Below, piece by piece: positions 11,285 through 23,562 of a stretch of 64,000 nucleotides of DNA. Source of the DNA: Tragulus kanchil (Eukaryota; Chordata; Mammalia; Artiodactyla; Tragulidae); the NCBI GenBank assembly GCA_022376925.1, contig JAIOJX010000004.1:122599123-122663122 (forward strand), written 5' to 3'. The position numbers and the translations under genes are program-made. The first letter of the stretch is position 1. The number at the start of each line of letters is the position of its first letter. The notes under the pieces were generated by a model that worked only from the letters and a program-made list of their open reading frames with translations, made no database searches and was not told where the DNA came from.

Positions 11285-13462
11285 GCACAGCAACTGCAGT
11301 TCAGTGAAAAGGACTTACTTCTAAACCTCAATGAAGGCAGTTTTCAGATTTTAGACTGCGCTTTTTGCCTTTTTCTTGCCTCGCTTAGGATCTTGTGAAC
11401 ATTTGTGATGTGGGGTTGAGGGGGAGGAAGAGGGTGAAGCAGAAAAGGACATTTTGGTTGGGAGTTTACTGTCTCTTATTTTTGTAGAAATAATCTTATG
11501 GATTATCGAGCAATGCACAGTAGTATGTAGTTAAAGAAGCTGGCTAAGTGTGTGAGTTAAGGAAATGGAAGTTTACTACTATGTATCTTTTGAAGGCTTC
11601 CTAGTTGCTGGCATTTTACTGTAATGGAGATGGTGTGTGGCAGGGTTTGGCTGTGGTGGGTAGCGGTGCCTGCAAATCGTGGAAATGTCTGATCTAGGTA
11701 AAGCTGTTATAGTAGAAATCATTCCAAGTGTGTTTAGTTCCAGGCTGAGGGTTGCTAACTTGCCTTCCCCTTGTATTCCTATAATGAGTCATTAAACACC
11801 TTGAGCACATTAGCTTCATGCGTAAAAAGTTTAAAAGAAAATGACAATTACTTCTCATAATGAACTTGCCCAACAAAAGTGAATAGGTAAAACAAACATA
11901 AAGCTATTTTACAGTTTAAGAGGTTCTGGAGTCCATTCTGTTGCAAGTCGGGGAAAAGGAAAAAGGGAAATGAAGAAAAACGGGACACCTGGGCATTCTA
12001 GTCAGAGATATTAAATAAGAGGAAGTACACCTATTAAATTTCTTTCTCATTCTCAGAATCTGTTCTGTATATATGCACCAATAATTGGAGTGGAATGGAT
12101 ATCAAAATTGTGTATTTCTGGGGCCATAGTTATGCCTTTCTTGAAAAGAGAAACAACTGTTTTAGCTATTCATACTGCACAACAGATTATCCCAAAGCTT
12201 AGAGGCTTAAAGCAGTATAAACAGTTATCTCACCGAATCTTTGGGCCAGGACATATGGAAGAGGCTTAGCTGGCTGACTGCTCCGGGTTTTGTGAAGTTG
12301 TAGTCCAGATGTTGGCAGGGCTGCAGGCATCTGAAGGCTTGACTGGGCAGAAGGATCAGCTTCCGAGTTCATGGCGCACAGCAACTGCAGTTCAGTGAAA
12401 AGGACTTACTTCTAAACCTCAATGAAGGCAGTTTTCAGATTTTAGACTGCGCTTTTTGCCTTTTCTTGCCTCGCTTAGGATCTTGTGAACATTTGTGATG
12501 TGGGGTTGAGGGGGAGGAAGAGGGTGAAGCAGAAAAGGACATTTTGGTTGGGAGTTTACTGTCTCTTATTTTTGTAGAAATAATCTTATGGATTATCGAG
12601 CAATGCACAGTAGTATGTAGTTAAAGAAGCTGGCTAAGTGTGTGAGTTAAGGAAATGGAAGTTTACTACTATGTATCTTTTGAAGGCTTCCTAGTTGCTG
12701 GCATTTTACTGTAATGGAGATGGTGTGTGGCAGGGTTTGGCTGTGGTGGGTAGCGGTGCCTGCAAATCGTGGAAATGTCTGATCTAGGTAAAGCTGTTAT
12801 AGTAGAAATCATTCCAAGTGTGTTTAGTTCCAGGCTGAGGGTTGCTAACTTGCCTTCCCCTTGTATTCCTATAATGAGTCATTAAACACCTTGAGCACAT
12901 TAGCTTCATGCGTAAAAAGTTTAAAAGAAAATGACAATTACTTCTCATAATGAACTTGCCCAACAAAAGTGAATAGGTAAAACAAACATAAAGCTATTTT
13001 ACAGTTTAAGAGGTTCTGGAGTCCATTCTGTTGCAAGTCGGGGAAAAGGAAAAAGGGAAATGAAGAAAAACGGGACACCTGGGCATTCTAGTCAGAGATA
13101 TTAAATAAGAGGAAGTACACCTATTAAATTTCTTTCTCATTCTCAGAATCTGTTCTGTATATATGCACCAATAATTGGAGTGGAATGGATATCAAAATTG
13201 TGTATTTCTGGGGCCATAGTTATGCCTTTCTTGAAAAGAGAAACAACTGTTTTAGCTATTCATACTGCACAACAGATTATCCCAAAGCTTAGAGGCTTAA
13301 AGCAGTATAAACAGTTATCTCACCGAATCTTTGGGCCAGGACATATGGAAGAGGCTTAGCTGGCTGACTGCTCCGGGTTTTGTGAAGTTGTAGTCCAGAT
13401 GTTGGCAGGGCTGCAGGCATCTGAAGGCTTGACTGGGCAGAAGGATCAGCTTCCGAGTTCAT
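11285..13462. repeat. tandem duplication 5, unit 1090 bp (junction 12374)
   Basis: 11285-12374 and 12375-13462 match with offset 1090. Copy 1 ends after 'cttccgagttcat', where the sequence restarts at 'gcacagcaactgcag'. Confidence 0.95.
12175..12372. repeat. ancient mammalian interspersed repeat, family not assigned
   Basis: Contains 'gattatcccaaagcttagag' and 'tgactgggcagaaggatcag', wording common to a mammal-wide repeat that I cannot name securely. Copied at 13265-13462, with a third piece at 14510-14562. Confidence 0.45.
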
Positions 13463-15600
13463 CCAAATGTGCTTGTAGTTCTCTCATCAAGCAGGCTGTC
13501 TAAACTTTCCATTTAAAATGCAATTTGTGCTGCCCCATTGTATCTGCTCCTACTCGTAAACTACTATATAGTTATTTTGTGAACAATTGTTTCTTTTTCA
13601 GATCACTTTAAATTTGGACCATCATTTAAATACTTTAAGTGATCTTTTCATGTTTCACCTTGCTCATGACACTTCATTAGCTACCCGATTCTTTCTGTGT
13701 CTGAATTCAGCAAGTAAAATATAAGGTGAGTAATATTTAAATTTATTTAGTGATGATTGAAAATTGTTCAGTGAGTAAAAGAAGATGCAATGAAATGGCT
13801 TTGCGGAGACATCGTGCATTTTGCAGTTTGGTGGATAATGGACCTTTTGTTTCTGTGTGCTTTCAGGATGAGATTTGACAATAAGTCTGTGATTAAATGC
13901 ATATAGAAGCCTGACTTGAGTGGCAGAAGAGCTTTTCTGTTAGGCCTCTGTGTGTGTAGTGTGCCCAGCCTACATTTTCTTCACACTCATCCACCTGACT
14001 GGTCTTCTTTCTCCTTAGGGTTAATTTACAAACCACAGCTTACCAAAGGAGGAGGATATTGTTGATACTTCTGCACCTCTTTGGCTTAGTCATTCATTCA
14101 AGGTTTCTGTGCCTTTTCCCATTCAGCGAAATGGATAATGACACTATCTTTGATTCAAAGGAATATTTTGTAAACTTTAGAACTATATGCACTGAGCCTT
14201 TAAGCTTATTGACTTCTTTATCCATTCAGGTGTCGAATGGTTGCTTTGCAAAGTAGAAATAAATGATTCATGACTTATGCAACTATAAATTCTAAGGTAT
14301 ATAAAAGGTCTTGGGAGATATTGGAGTATCTCTTTTGCATTTTGGTCATATCTCTTGGTTGAAAGTATCTTGAAATCATTGTTTCCTAATCCTGGAAGAA
14401 TCTGTAGACTATAAGTCAATCTTAGTGATTTAGAAAACAATTTTCATATGACTTAAGAGTTTGAAGGAGCTTCTGGTGGCTCAGTGGTTATCTGTCTGTG
14501 CAATTTGGAGGCTGCAGGCATCTGAAGGCTTGACTGGGCAGAAGGATCAGCTTCCGAGTTCATCCAAATGTGCTTGTAGTTCTCTCATCAAGCAGGCTGT
14601 CTAAACTTTCCATTTAAAATGCAATTTGTGCTGCCCCATTGTATCTGCTCCTACTCGTAAACTACTATATAGTTATTTTGTGAACAATTGTTTCTTTTTC
14701 AGATCACTTTAAATTTGGACCATCATTTAAATACTTTAAGTGATCTTTTCATGTTTCACCTTGCTCATGACACTTCATTAGCTACCCGATTCTTTCTGTG
14801 TCTGAATTCAGCAAGTAAAATATAAGGTGAGTAATATTTAAATTTATTTAGTGATGATTGAAAATTGTTCAGTGAGTAAAAGAAGATGCAATGAAATGGC
14901 TTTGCGGAGACATCGTGCATTTTGCAGTTTGGTGGATAATGGACCTTTTGTTTCTGTGTGCTTTCAGGATGAGATTTGACAATAAGTCTGTGATTAAATG
15001 CATATAGAAGCCTGACTTGAGTGGCAGAAGAGCTTTTCTGTTAGGCCTCTGTGTGTGTAGTGTGCCCAGCCTACATTTTCTTCACACTCATCCACCTGAC
15101 TGGTCTTCTTTCTCCTTAGGGTTAATTTACAAACCACAGCTTACCAAAGGAGGAGGATATTGTTGATACTTCTGCACCTCTTTGGCTTAGTCATTCATTC
15201 AAGGTTTCTGTGCCTTTTCCCATTCAGCGAAATGGATAATGACACTATCTTTGATTCAAAGGAATATTTTGTAAACTTTAGAACTATATGCACTGAGCCT
15301 TTAAGCTTATTGACTTCTTTATCCATTCAGGTGTCGAATGGTTGCTTTGCAAAGTAGAAATAAATGATTCATGACTTATGCAACTATAAATTCTAAGGTA
15401 TATAAAAGGTCTTGGGAGATATTGGAGTATCTCTTTTGCATTTTGGTCATATCTCTTGGTTGAAAGTATCTTGAAATCATTGTTTCCTAATCCTGGAAGA
15501 ATCTGTAGACTATAAGTCAATCTTAGTGATTTAGAAAACAATTTTCATATGACTTAAGAGTTTGAAGGAGCTTCCCTGGTGGCTCAGTGGTAGATAATCT
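13409..15600. repeat. tandem duplication 6, unit 1101 bp (junction 14509)
   Basis: 13409-14509 and 14510-15600 match. The last ~45 bases of copy 1 are a damaged version of the Bov-tA start that is intact in copy 2 (missing CC, garbled bases), as expected for a poor-quality read end. Confidence 0.95.
13463..14469. other. TMEM267 intron 1 segment, nothing recognised
   Basis: AT-rich; repeated at 14564-15570 by duplication 6. The 65- and 85-residue frames in it are duplicated with it and show no coding signs. Confidence 0.4.
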
Positions 15601-15768
15601 GTCTGCCAATGCAGGAGACACAGGTTCAACCTGTGGGTTGGGAAGATCCTCTGGAGAAGGAAATAGCAATCCACTCCAGTATTCTTGCCTGGGAAATCGC
15701 ATGGACAGAGGAGCTTTTGTATCCATGGGGATACAAAAGAGTCAGACACAACTTAGCAACTAAAAAAC
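15571..15768 (+). repeat. Bov-tA SINE
   Basis: Plus-strand head 'cttccctggtggctcagtgg', then 'gaagatcctctggagaagga', ending 'gagtcagacacaacttagca'. A damaged head is also at 14470-14509. Confidence 0.9.
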
Positions 15769-15944
15769 AAGAACAACAAAAAGAATTGAGGATTGTTGTA
15801 GGTTCCATTATCTTTAACAAAATAGTTGTTCTCTGCAGAGCAAGTTTTCTTCAACTAATAAAAAAATTAAAGGAACCTTCATAAATTTATTTCATCTAGA
15901 GATACAGAAATGTTTCATACAGAGTTTTCAAGTGCCAACCAATG

Positions 15945-16082
15945 TGAAAGTTGATAAGTCGTGTCCAATTCTTTGTGACCCAATGGACTGTAGTTCACCA
16001 GGCTCTTCTCTCCATGGAGTTCTCCAAGAATGAATACTGGCGTGGTTAACTGTTCCCTTCTTCAGGGAACGAACCCAGATGA
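15945..16082 (-). repeat. Bov-tA-like SINE fragment
   Basis: 'ttctttgtgacccaatggac' through 'ccaccaggctcttctctcca'; truncated and diverged. About 400 bp of unassigned AT-rich DNA follows. Confidence 0.7.
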
Positions 16083-16501
16083 ATACATTATTTTCATAAT
16101 ATACATTTAATTTATGAGATTTTCACGCAACTTTATTAATGTGTATTAATGTATATTCTAGTATTTTGTTATTTATAATGCTATAAATATGTTTCTACAT
16201 TTTTAAAATTAATACTTCTATGAAGCTGAGTTTAGCATCATGGTCTGAGTTATTTAATTTACTTCTAACTAACTTTTTCAAAGGAGTTTTATTGGTTTTG
16301 ATGTTCAAGATGGATATTAAAAATTTGGGGAAAATCTAAGAAAGGAAGAAAAAAAATAGTAATGATCACATAACCCCATTAGTGAGACACAGCTAAATGA
16401 ACAGTCTTTGAGATTTTTTATGCATATGTCCATGTTTTTAACAAAAATGTAATATTTTGAATATTATTTTATAGTCTACCATTAAAATTTTAATATATAT
16501 T

Positions 16502-17000
16502 TGTGGGGAAATAAACTAGTGGAGGTTTTTGTGGGTTTGGCTTAGCCAGGAGGAAAGTAAATTGGGAACGAGAAATATACTAGAAAGATCTAAGACAAAC
16601 AAGTGATCTGATTCGCGTGGGCTTATTAGCCAGGGATATACTGATCAGCAACAGGTGGGAGATCTGCTATGGACTTTGGAACGCTGGGTCTGTGCAGACT
16701 CCTTAACTTCTTGCTGGGACCGTTGTTCCCCAGGTGCAACACGCCCTTTCCATCCTCAAAGCCACGAGAATAATCATTGAACAGGGCTGTGACTGAAACC
16801 AGCCCGTGCTAATATCATTCCCTGTAAACACCTGGAGGCTTCAGCACTGAATAAAAGTGAACTGGTGAATGTGTTCCGGGTCTTGACCCAAGAGGTCTTG
16901 AGCCCCCTGTTCCCATCCTTTCTCTCTGTCTATGTGTGTGTGTATTTCTTAGTCTCATCACACCCCCTATTCTCTACGCACCCAGCTGACAAGCTGCAGC
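16502..17000 (+). repeat. probable solo LTR of a bovine endogenous retrovirus
   Basis: LTR-like block starting TGTGGGGAAATAAAC, with an AATAAA near 16851 and a 'cccctgttcccatcctttct' U5-like tail, ending near '...aagctgca'. No clear target-site duplication found, so the limits are approximate. Its 3' part is copied at 17853-18092. No gag/pol/env frames present. Confidence 0.55.
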
Positions 17001-17029
17001 ATGTATTGAGCATCTTCTTATGTAAATAA

Positions 17030-17345
17030 GAAGATAAGTATTTTTAATGACTGCATAATAATAATATGGAATTTATTTCAATAATCCTTTCTGGTTGACA
17101 CATAGTTTCTAATTTTTCCTTATAAATAGTTCTGTGCTGAACATCCATGTGTAACTCTTTGGATTCATCTAATTAGTTTCTTAGGATAATTTCATAGAAT
17201 TGGAAATGCTGAGTCAAAAGTGTTTTCTCATTTATCATTTTTTGGGACACAATGTCAAATTGTCTGCTAGAAAAGTTATGCCAGTTTATACAACTGCTGA
17301 TACTCTATTAGAGTATTTATTTCTCCACCACTAACAAATCTTTAG
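17030..17345 (-). repeat. L1M-like fragment
   Basis: 'ttctgtgctgaacatccatg', 'ggaaatgctgagtcaaaag' and 'tgccagtttataca' are reverse-strand L1 3' wording. Copied at 18122-18436. Confidence 0.65.
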
Positions 17346-17432
17346 AAATCTTTTGTCAATCTTACATTGAAATTTCATTGTTTTAAATTAAGTTAAATTG
17401 ATTACCAATAAAGTTGAACTTCTTAATTTTTT

Positions 17433-17730
17433 TTTTAAAGATTTATTTATTTATTTTATTTGGTGGGTGTGGGGAGGGAGGGGAGCAGGCGGACCACTTC
17501 TGTTAGTCTTTCATTTGTCCATTTTCGTCCATCTTTGTTTTTTGGCCCGTGTGGGCCTCCCATCGCGGTGGCCTCTGTTGTCGCAGAGCACCGGCTCTGG
17601 GCGCATGTGCTCCAGAGCTCCGGCTCGGTGATTGGACACATGGGTCCAGCCGCTCCGTGGCACGTGGGATTCTCCCAGGCCAGGGATCAAGGCGGTGTCC
17701 TTATCCACTGGATCACCAGGGAAGCCCTTT
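17433..17730 (-). repeat. CHR/SINE2-type ruminant SINE (long form)
   Basis: A GC-rich body ('tgtgggcctcccatcgcggt', 'ccggctctgggcgcatgtgc') ends in 'ccaccagggaagcc'-type tRNA head sequence on the reverse strand. Copied at 18524-18821. Confidence 0.78.
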
Positions 17731-18924
17731 AATTTTTTTTTGACCTTTGTGTTTCTTCCTTTCCAAATTGCCATTTTTGCCTTTGTTAGTATTTTCTTTT
17801 CCAAATTGCCATTTCTTAGACATTGCCATGTTGTTATTGGGATACCTTGACTGCCACGAGAATAATCATTGAACAGGGCTGTGACTGAAACCAGCCCGTG
17901 CTAATATCATTCCCTGTAAACACCTGGAGGCTTCAGCACTGAATAAAAGTGAACTGGTGAATGTGTTCCGGGTCTTGACCCAAGAGGTCTTGAGCCCCCT
18001 GTTCCCATCCTTTCTCTCTGTCTATGTGTGTGTGTATTTCTTAGTCTCATCACACCCCCTATTCTCTACGCACCCAGCTGACAAGCTGCAGCATGTATTG
18101 AGCATCTTCTTATGTAAATAAGAAGATAAGTATTTTTAATGACTGCATAATAATAATATGGAATTTATTTCAATAATCCTTTCTGGTTGACACATAGTTT
18201 CTAATTTTTCCTTATAAATAGTTCTGTGCTGAACATCCATGTGTAACTCTTTGGATTCATCTAATTAGTTTCTTAGGATAATTTCATAGAATTGGAAATG
18301 CTGAGTCAAAAGTGTTTGCTCATTTATCATTTTTGGCACACAATGTCAAATTGTCTGCTAGAAAAGTTATGCCAGTTTATACAACTGCTGATACTCTATT
18401 AGAGTATTTATTTCTCCACCACTAACAAATCTTTAGAAATCTTTTGTCAATCTTACATTGAAATTTCATTGTTTTAAATTAAGTTAAATTGATTACCAAT
18501 AAAGTTGAACTTCTTAATTTTTTTTTTAAAGATTTATTTATTTATTTTATTTGGTGGGTGTGGGGAGGGAGGGGAGCAGGCGGACCACTTCTGTTAGTCT
18601 TTCATTTGTCCATTTTCGTCCATCTTTGTTTTTTGGCCCGTGTGGGCCTCCCATCGCGGTGGCCTCTGTTGTCGCAGAGCACCGGCTCTGGGCGCATGTG
18701 CTCCAGAGCTCCGGCTCGGTGATTGGACACATGGGTCCAGCCGCTCCGTGGCACGTGGGATTCTCCCAGGCCAGGGATCAAGGCGGTGTCCTTATCCACT
18801 GGATCACCAGGGAAGCCCTTTAATTTTTTTTTGACCTTTGTGTTTCTTCCTTTTCCAAATTGCCATTTCTTAGACATTGCCATGTTGTTATTGGGATACT
18901 TATTTTTTTCTTTTTGTTATTATT

Positions 18925-19180
18925 TTTTTTAATTTGGCTACATCAGGTCTCAGTGGCAGCACTCAGGATGTTTGCTGTGTCATGCAAGATCTTTCACTGT
19001 GGCCCGCAGACTCTCTAATCGTGGCACACAGGCTCTGGAGTTCATGGACTCAGTAGTTTCGGCAAGTGTGCTTAGTTGCTCTGCAGCATGTGGGATCTTA
19101 GTTCCCTGAACAGAAGTTGAACCGTCATCCCCTACATTGCAAGGTGAATTCTTAATCACTGGACCACCAGGGAAGTCCCA
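18925..19180 (-). repeat. CHR-type SINE
   Basis: 'ttggctacatcaggtctcag' to 'ggaccaccagggaagtccca', reverse orientation. Confidence 0.75.
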
Positions 19181-19260
19181 TCTTCTTGATAATTTAAAAG
19201 CCCTTTGTAAAATAAGGCTTCTAATGTTTCTCCGTCATAAGTGATCAGAAGCTCCTTCAT

Positions 19261-19605
19261 GGGACTTCCTTGGTAGCTCAGTGTAAAGAATTTGCCTGCC
19301 AATGCAAGAGACGCGAGTTCGATCCCTGATCCGGGAAGATGCCACATGCTGCGGAGCAACAAAACCCTCGAACCACAACTATGGAGCCTGTGCCTAGAGC
19401 CTCAGAGCCACAACTATCAAGCCCATGTGCTGCAACTACTGAAGCTCGTGTGCCCTAAAGCCTGAGTTCCACAAGAGAAGTCACCACCACAAGAAGCCTG
19501 CTCCCCTCAGTGACAGAGTAGCCCCCACTCCCTGCAACTGGACAAGAGCCTATGGCAGCAGTGAAAACCCAGAATAGCCAAAATAAATAATAAATAAAAA
19601 TGAAT
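19261..19605 (+). repeat. CHR-type SINE
   Basis: 'gggacttccttggtagctca' head, then 'gatccgggaagatgccacat', ending in an AATAAATAATAAATAAA tail. Confidence 0.8.
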
Positions 19606-20116
19606 GCAAATAGACTTTTAAAAAAAAAGTTTCTGCATTTATTAGTCTTTAGCTCTGCCATGCAGAACTTTACATTTTTATACAGTCATGTCTATCAGCA
19701 TTTTTAAATAATTTTGCGCTTCTCTCTGAAAGTCTAGCTGACTGGACCATGTGGAAATCTATTTACAAATTCATATAAATATCTCAAATTTGATAACCAA
19801 GCTGGTTATGAAGACTATGACCATGGAAAATTTCCAGGCAACTAGTCAATCAAACTGATTTTCTCTCTTAATTTAACCAGAGAAATAGTCTGTATTATTA
19901 ATATAAAAGTCTAAATATGTCAGTGTGATATTTTGAAATCTAAAATTGTTTGGTTTAACAACTCTGCCATATACACTGAACATTGCACAGATGATCCAAT
20001 CTCAGATTTCATCTGATGATTGACTCTCTGATATTACCATTGCAGACTGGTCATTATCCTGCTCAGTATAGTATATTTTTGAGATTCCTCTTCTAAGGCA
20101 TCTAGAAGGAGGAAGT
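19606..20116. other. intronic DNA, nothing recognised
   Basis: AT-rich; no repeat or exon recognised. Confidence 0.35.
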
Positions 20117-20252
20117 GTGTTAGTTGTTCAATTGTATCTGACTCTGTGATCCCACAGATTGTAGCCCACCAGGCAGCTTGGTGGGCTACAGTTCGTGGAA
20201 TTGCAAAGAGTATACTGGAGTGGATTGCTATTCTTTTCTCCAAGAAGGAGAA
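20117..20252. repeat. rearranged Bov-tA SINE with internal microinversion
   Basis: Reverse-strand Bov-tA wording switches to forward-strand wording at about 20172-20213 and then back. This creates a perfect 12-bp inverted repeat, 20160-20171 against 20179-20190, with a 7-nt loop. Confidence 0.75.
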
Positions 20253-20582
20253 CAGAACCCGCCTTTTGCTAGTTATGTTGAAAAGGACAAATACTATTTT
20301 TTTTCAACCTCGCTTGCACCTAGGGAATGGGCACGTGACTTAGTCCCAGCAAATGCCCAACTCTGACTTTTTATAGTAAGAGCGAAGAAACAAAATGCCA
20401 AGAATCTTTTATGACAGCAACAGATGAGGCAAAACTACCAGCAATGCCAATGATAATATCTGGTGATGGGTTAGGTGGGGTAGGCTGAGTTTAGGGGCAG
20501 GGTGTCTGGTGTTATTTGCAATGAGGTGCTTGAGGTATAGTTTGAAACCTGGCAAGTCTGTGATTTCCCAGTATCCTTTTAA

Positions 20583-20649
20583 TGTTCCATGCACTTCAGA
20601 GCCCTAACTGACACAGTGTTCCATGCACTTCAGAGCCCTAACTGACACA
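20583..20649. repeat. 34-bp direct tandem duplication
   Basis: Two adjacent copies of a unit beginning 'tgttccatgcacttcagagc', 20583-20616 and 20617-20649, without mismatches. Confidence 0.9.
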
Positions 20650-21008
20650 AATAATAATTGTTCTTAACAATTTGAAATTGTATACACGTGTCCCTCTTCC
20701 ATAGACACACACTTGGTCTGTCTTGGACACTGTGTTCACCTTTCAGTGTTCACATTACTCTCCTTTTGCAAGTTTATTAGCCATTTACTCTTGAATACCA
20801 ATTTGAAAACATTTTGTGAAGCTGCTAAAAAAAATTCTCTGTTACTGTTTTGGTTAGAGTTACATTAAATTTATAGAATAATTCTGAGGAGAGTAGTACA
20901 ATCCATGTTGTCTTCTTACTCAGTCAAATGGTCTGGCTCTTATCAGTGAAGTTGCATCAAAGAAGCACAACTGCTTTGCATGGTAACCAATAAGAAAGTT
21001 AGACCTTG

Positions 21009-21323
21009 GGCTTCCCTGGTGGTCCAGTGGGTGAGGACACCGCCTTGCAGTGCAAGGGGCGCCGGTTCGATCCCTGGCCTGGGAAGATCCCACGTGCCGC
21101 GGAGCGGCTGGACTGATGTGTCCAATTACGGAGCCAGAGTTCTGGAGCACATGCGCCCAGAGCCGGTGCTCTGCGACAACAGAGGCCACCGCGATGGGAG
21201 GCCCACACAGGCCGAAGATGGATGAAAATGGACAAATAAAAGACCAATAGAGGTGGCCCGCCTGCTCCCCTCCCTCTCCACCCCACCCCCACCAAAATAA
21301 ATAAATCTTAAAAAAAAAAAAAA
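21009..21323 (+). repeat. CHR/SINE2-type ruminant SINE (long form)
   Basis: Head 'gggcttccctggtggtccag', B-box-like 'ggttcgatccc', GC-rich body, and a poly(A) tail from about 21309. Near full length; 'gttagacctt' occurs on both sides (20998 and 21326), a probable target-site duplication. Confidence 0.85.
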
Positions 21324-22449
21324 TGTTAGACCTTCTGTAACTATAGGGACTGGGAGAGCAGGCAGTTGCCTCTGAGTCTATTTTGGAGCCTGAAGCAAGT
21401 CAGCTAGACAGTTGGGAAGGCAAAGTGGATGTGGATGAGAACAAGGTCAGAATGGAACCTACACTGGCTTCTCACCGTCTCCAACTTTGATGCTGTGGGT
21501 GACCAGCAGGAGAGGCCAGCACTCAGCCTTGGGGCTTCCCCTGCAGGCCCAGGACTTGGAGAAGCTGAAGGAAGATAAGGTGGGAGCTGAAGGAGCTGCA
21601 GGCCTAGCTGCTTGCCGTGCCACCAAGGTGAGCTGAAGGCTCCGCAGCAACACATGCAAGCTCCACAGTGTGTCCAGCACCAACCTTCAGAGTTAAAAGG
21701 AATGGCTGCTGCTTCACTTCTGCTTTCCACGTCCTATAACCAGCAGTACACAGAACTATACAGGAAGGAATTCTAGGAAGTATATTTCCAGCTTAGCTGG
21801 GTTAACACAACACAAACCACAAGAGCTCTCCATAGCTGATTGACATAATACGGTTCTGTCATTTTCTTCACATGCATTGCCTGTTTAGTTTATCCTTGAT
21901 ATTTGACTTTTTTATTGCTGTTGTGAATGTTCATTTTTCTGTACTTTCCCGTTAGGACTATTGCTGGTATATTAATAATTTACCTTGAATTAGACACCTT
22001 CTGCAACTTTAATTCTAACAATTTTCAATTTGTCTTGAATAGGTAGTCATTTCACTTACAGATCAATGCAATTGTCTTTTTCTTCCTGATGAGGGTAATG
22101 ATACATTTTCACTCTCCCTCCCTCTATCCCCTGGGGAGCCATCATCAGCATTTTCAGCTCTCCAGAGTGAACTCCTGAGCCCTAAGGGTACTCAGGAAGG
22201 AGAAGAATACCTGCAATCTCCTCACCATCAGATTGCAGTCACTCCTTGCAGTGAGCTGAAGAGACCTCAGGAAGTGAAAGACACCTAGGTACTTGGCCCC
22301 AGGACAACTGAGATGCACATGAAAGCAGTGATTTCAGTGAGCCCAGACTCTAATTTCCCATAAACAGAAATATGCTAAATTCCTTAACTTGGGATATCTG
22401 GTTTTCTTTCATTAACAATGATCTTTTTGATGCTCGGACTACCTGCCCT
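21324..22449. other. intronic DNA, not assigned
   Basis: The 21400-21700 part is GC-richer and has open frames on the reverse strand, but there are no splice-bounded exons or recognisable domains. 22090-22330 looks repeat-like but was not identified. Confidence 0.3.
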
Positions 22450-22998
22450 TTGTTGTAAAGTTCAGTTCGGTCACTTTGTCATGTCCAGACTCTTTGTGAC
22501 CCCATGGACTGCAGCACACCAGGCTTCCCAGTCCTTCACCATCTCCTGGAGCTTGCTCAAACTGTGTCCATTGACTCAGTGATGCCATCCAACCATCTTG
22601 TCCTCTGTCATCCCCTTCTCCTTTTGCCTTCTATTTTTCCCAACATCAGGTTCTCTTCCAGTGAGTTGTCTCTTCTCATCAGTTGGCCAAAGTATTGGAG
22701 CTTCAGCTTCAGCATCATTCCTTCCAATGAATATTCAGGATTGGTTTCCTTTAGGATTGACTGGTTTGATCTCCTTGCAGTCCAAGGGACTCTCAAGAGT
22801 CTTCTCCAGCACCACAGTTCAGAGGCATCAATTCTTCAGCGTTTAGCCTTCTTTATGGTCCAACTCTCACATCCATACACGACTGACTACTGGGAAAACC
22901 ATAGCTTTGATGATATGGACCTTTGTTAGCAAAGTGATGTCTCCGCTTTTGAATATGTCTAGGTTTGTCATAGCTTTTCTTCCAAGGAGCAAGCATCT
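22450..22998 (-). repeat. BovB (RTE) LINE 3' fragment
   Basis: Reverse-strand BovB ORF wording, e.g. RVPWTARRSNQSIL and LKLKLQYFGQLMRR read on the minus strand. 5'-truncated, as is usual for BovB. Frames are broken. Confidence 0.93.
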
Positions 22999-23215
22999 TT
23001 TTTTGGTAAAACTTCTGTAAAAGCTTCTTTTATTCTAAAGCTTCTGTTTAACCTGGCTCCTCCCTTTGCCTCCTGGAGCCTAGCTGGTCTGTCAAGATTA
23101 CCTGAGTTGCTATTTCCTGGGCTTGAAGTCCTAAAGATTCCCACTGAATAAAACATAGCTCAGCTGTTAGATTGTGAGTATGTTTTAAGTCAACACTTGC
23201 TTGCCTCATCAGATT
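22999..23215 (+). repeat. possible LTR remnant
   Basis: 'ctcctccctttgcctcctgg' followed by 'cccactgaataaaacatagc' resembles an LTR R-U5 with its poly(A) signal. Only suggestive. Confidence 0.3.
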
Positions 23216-23562
23216 GATTAGCACTGCCAGAACAGTATTATAATAGCTATACTGTTGCTGACTTTAAAGGTAACGTTTTTTGGCTTTCGTTCATTTTGGT
23301 TTCTTGCAACCTAAGCAGTTCATAATGTTTAGTGAATGTAAGAATTACCTATTATTCGCACTTGCTAAAAATGGAGATTTCCAGGAACACATGCTGCATT
23401 TTATTAAATGCCATCTAAGCATTTAATATGCTGTACCTGGTGGATAACAGTGTGTGATGAGTTTTCAGTAATTCATTGAAGAAAGGAGGCAGGTGTTTTG
23501 GCTCTAACAGTATTAATGCACCACCATTTAATCTTTTAATTAGATCACTTTCTTTTAACGAG

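Larger units (their letters stand above)
16761..18896. repeat. tandem duplication 7, unit ~1.09 kb (junction ~17852)
   Basis: 16761-17852 and 17853-18896 match. Copy 2 lacks 37 bases that copy 1 has between two 'ttccaaattgccattt' repeats. Confidence 0.95.

Noticed and set aside
21009..21120. tRNA-like A and B boxes in many places (for example here, 30167, 61809)
   Set aside because: They are heads of tRNA-derived SINEs with SINE bodies and A-rich tails, not functional tRNA genes.
22504..22929. 141-residue plus-strand ORF
   Set aside because: It is antisense to a 5'-truncated BovB LINE; no independent coding signal.
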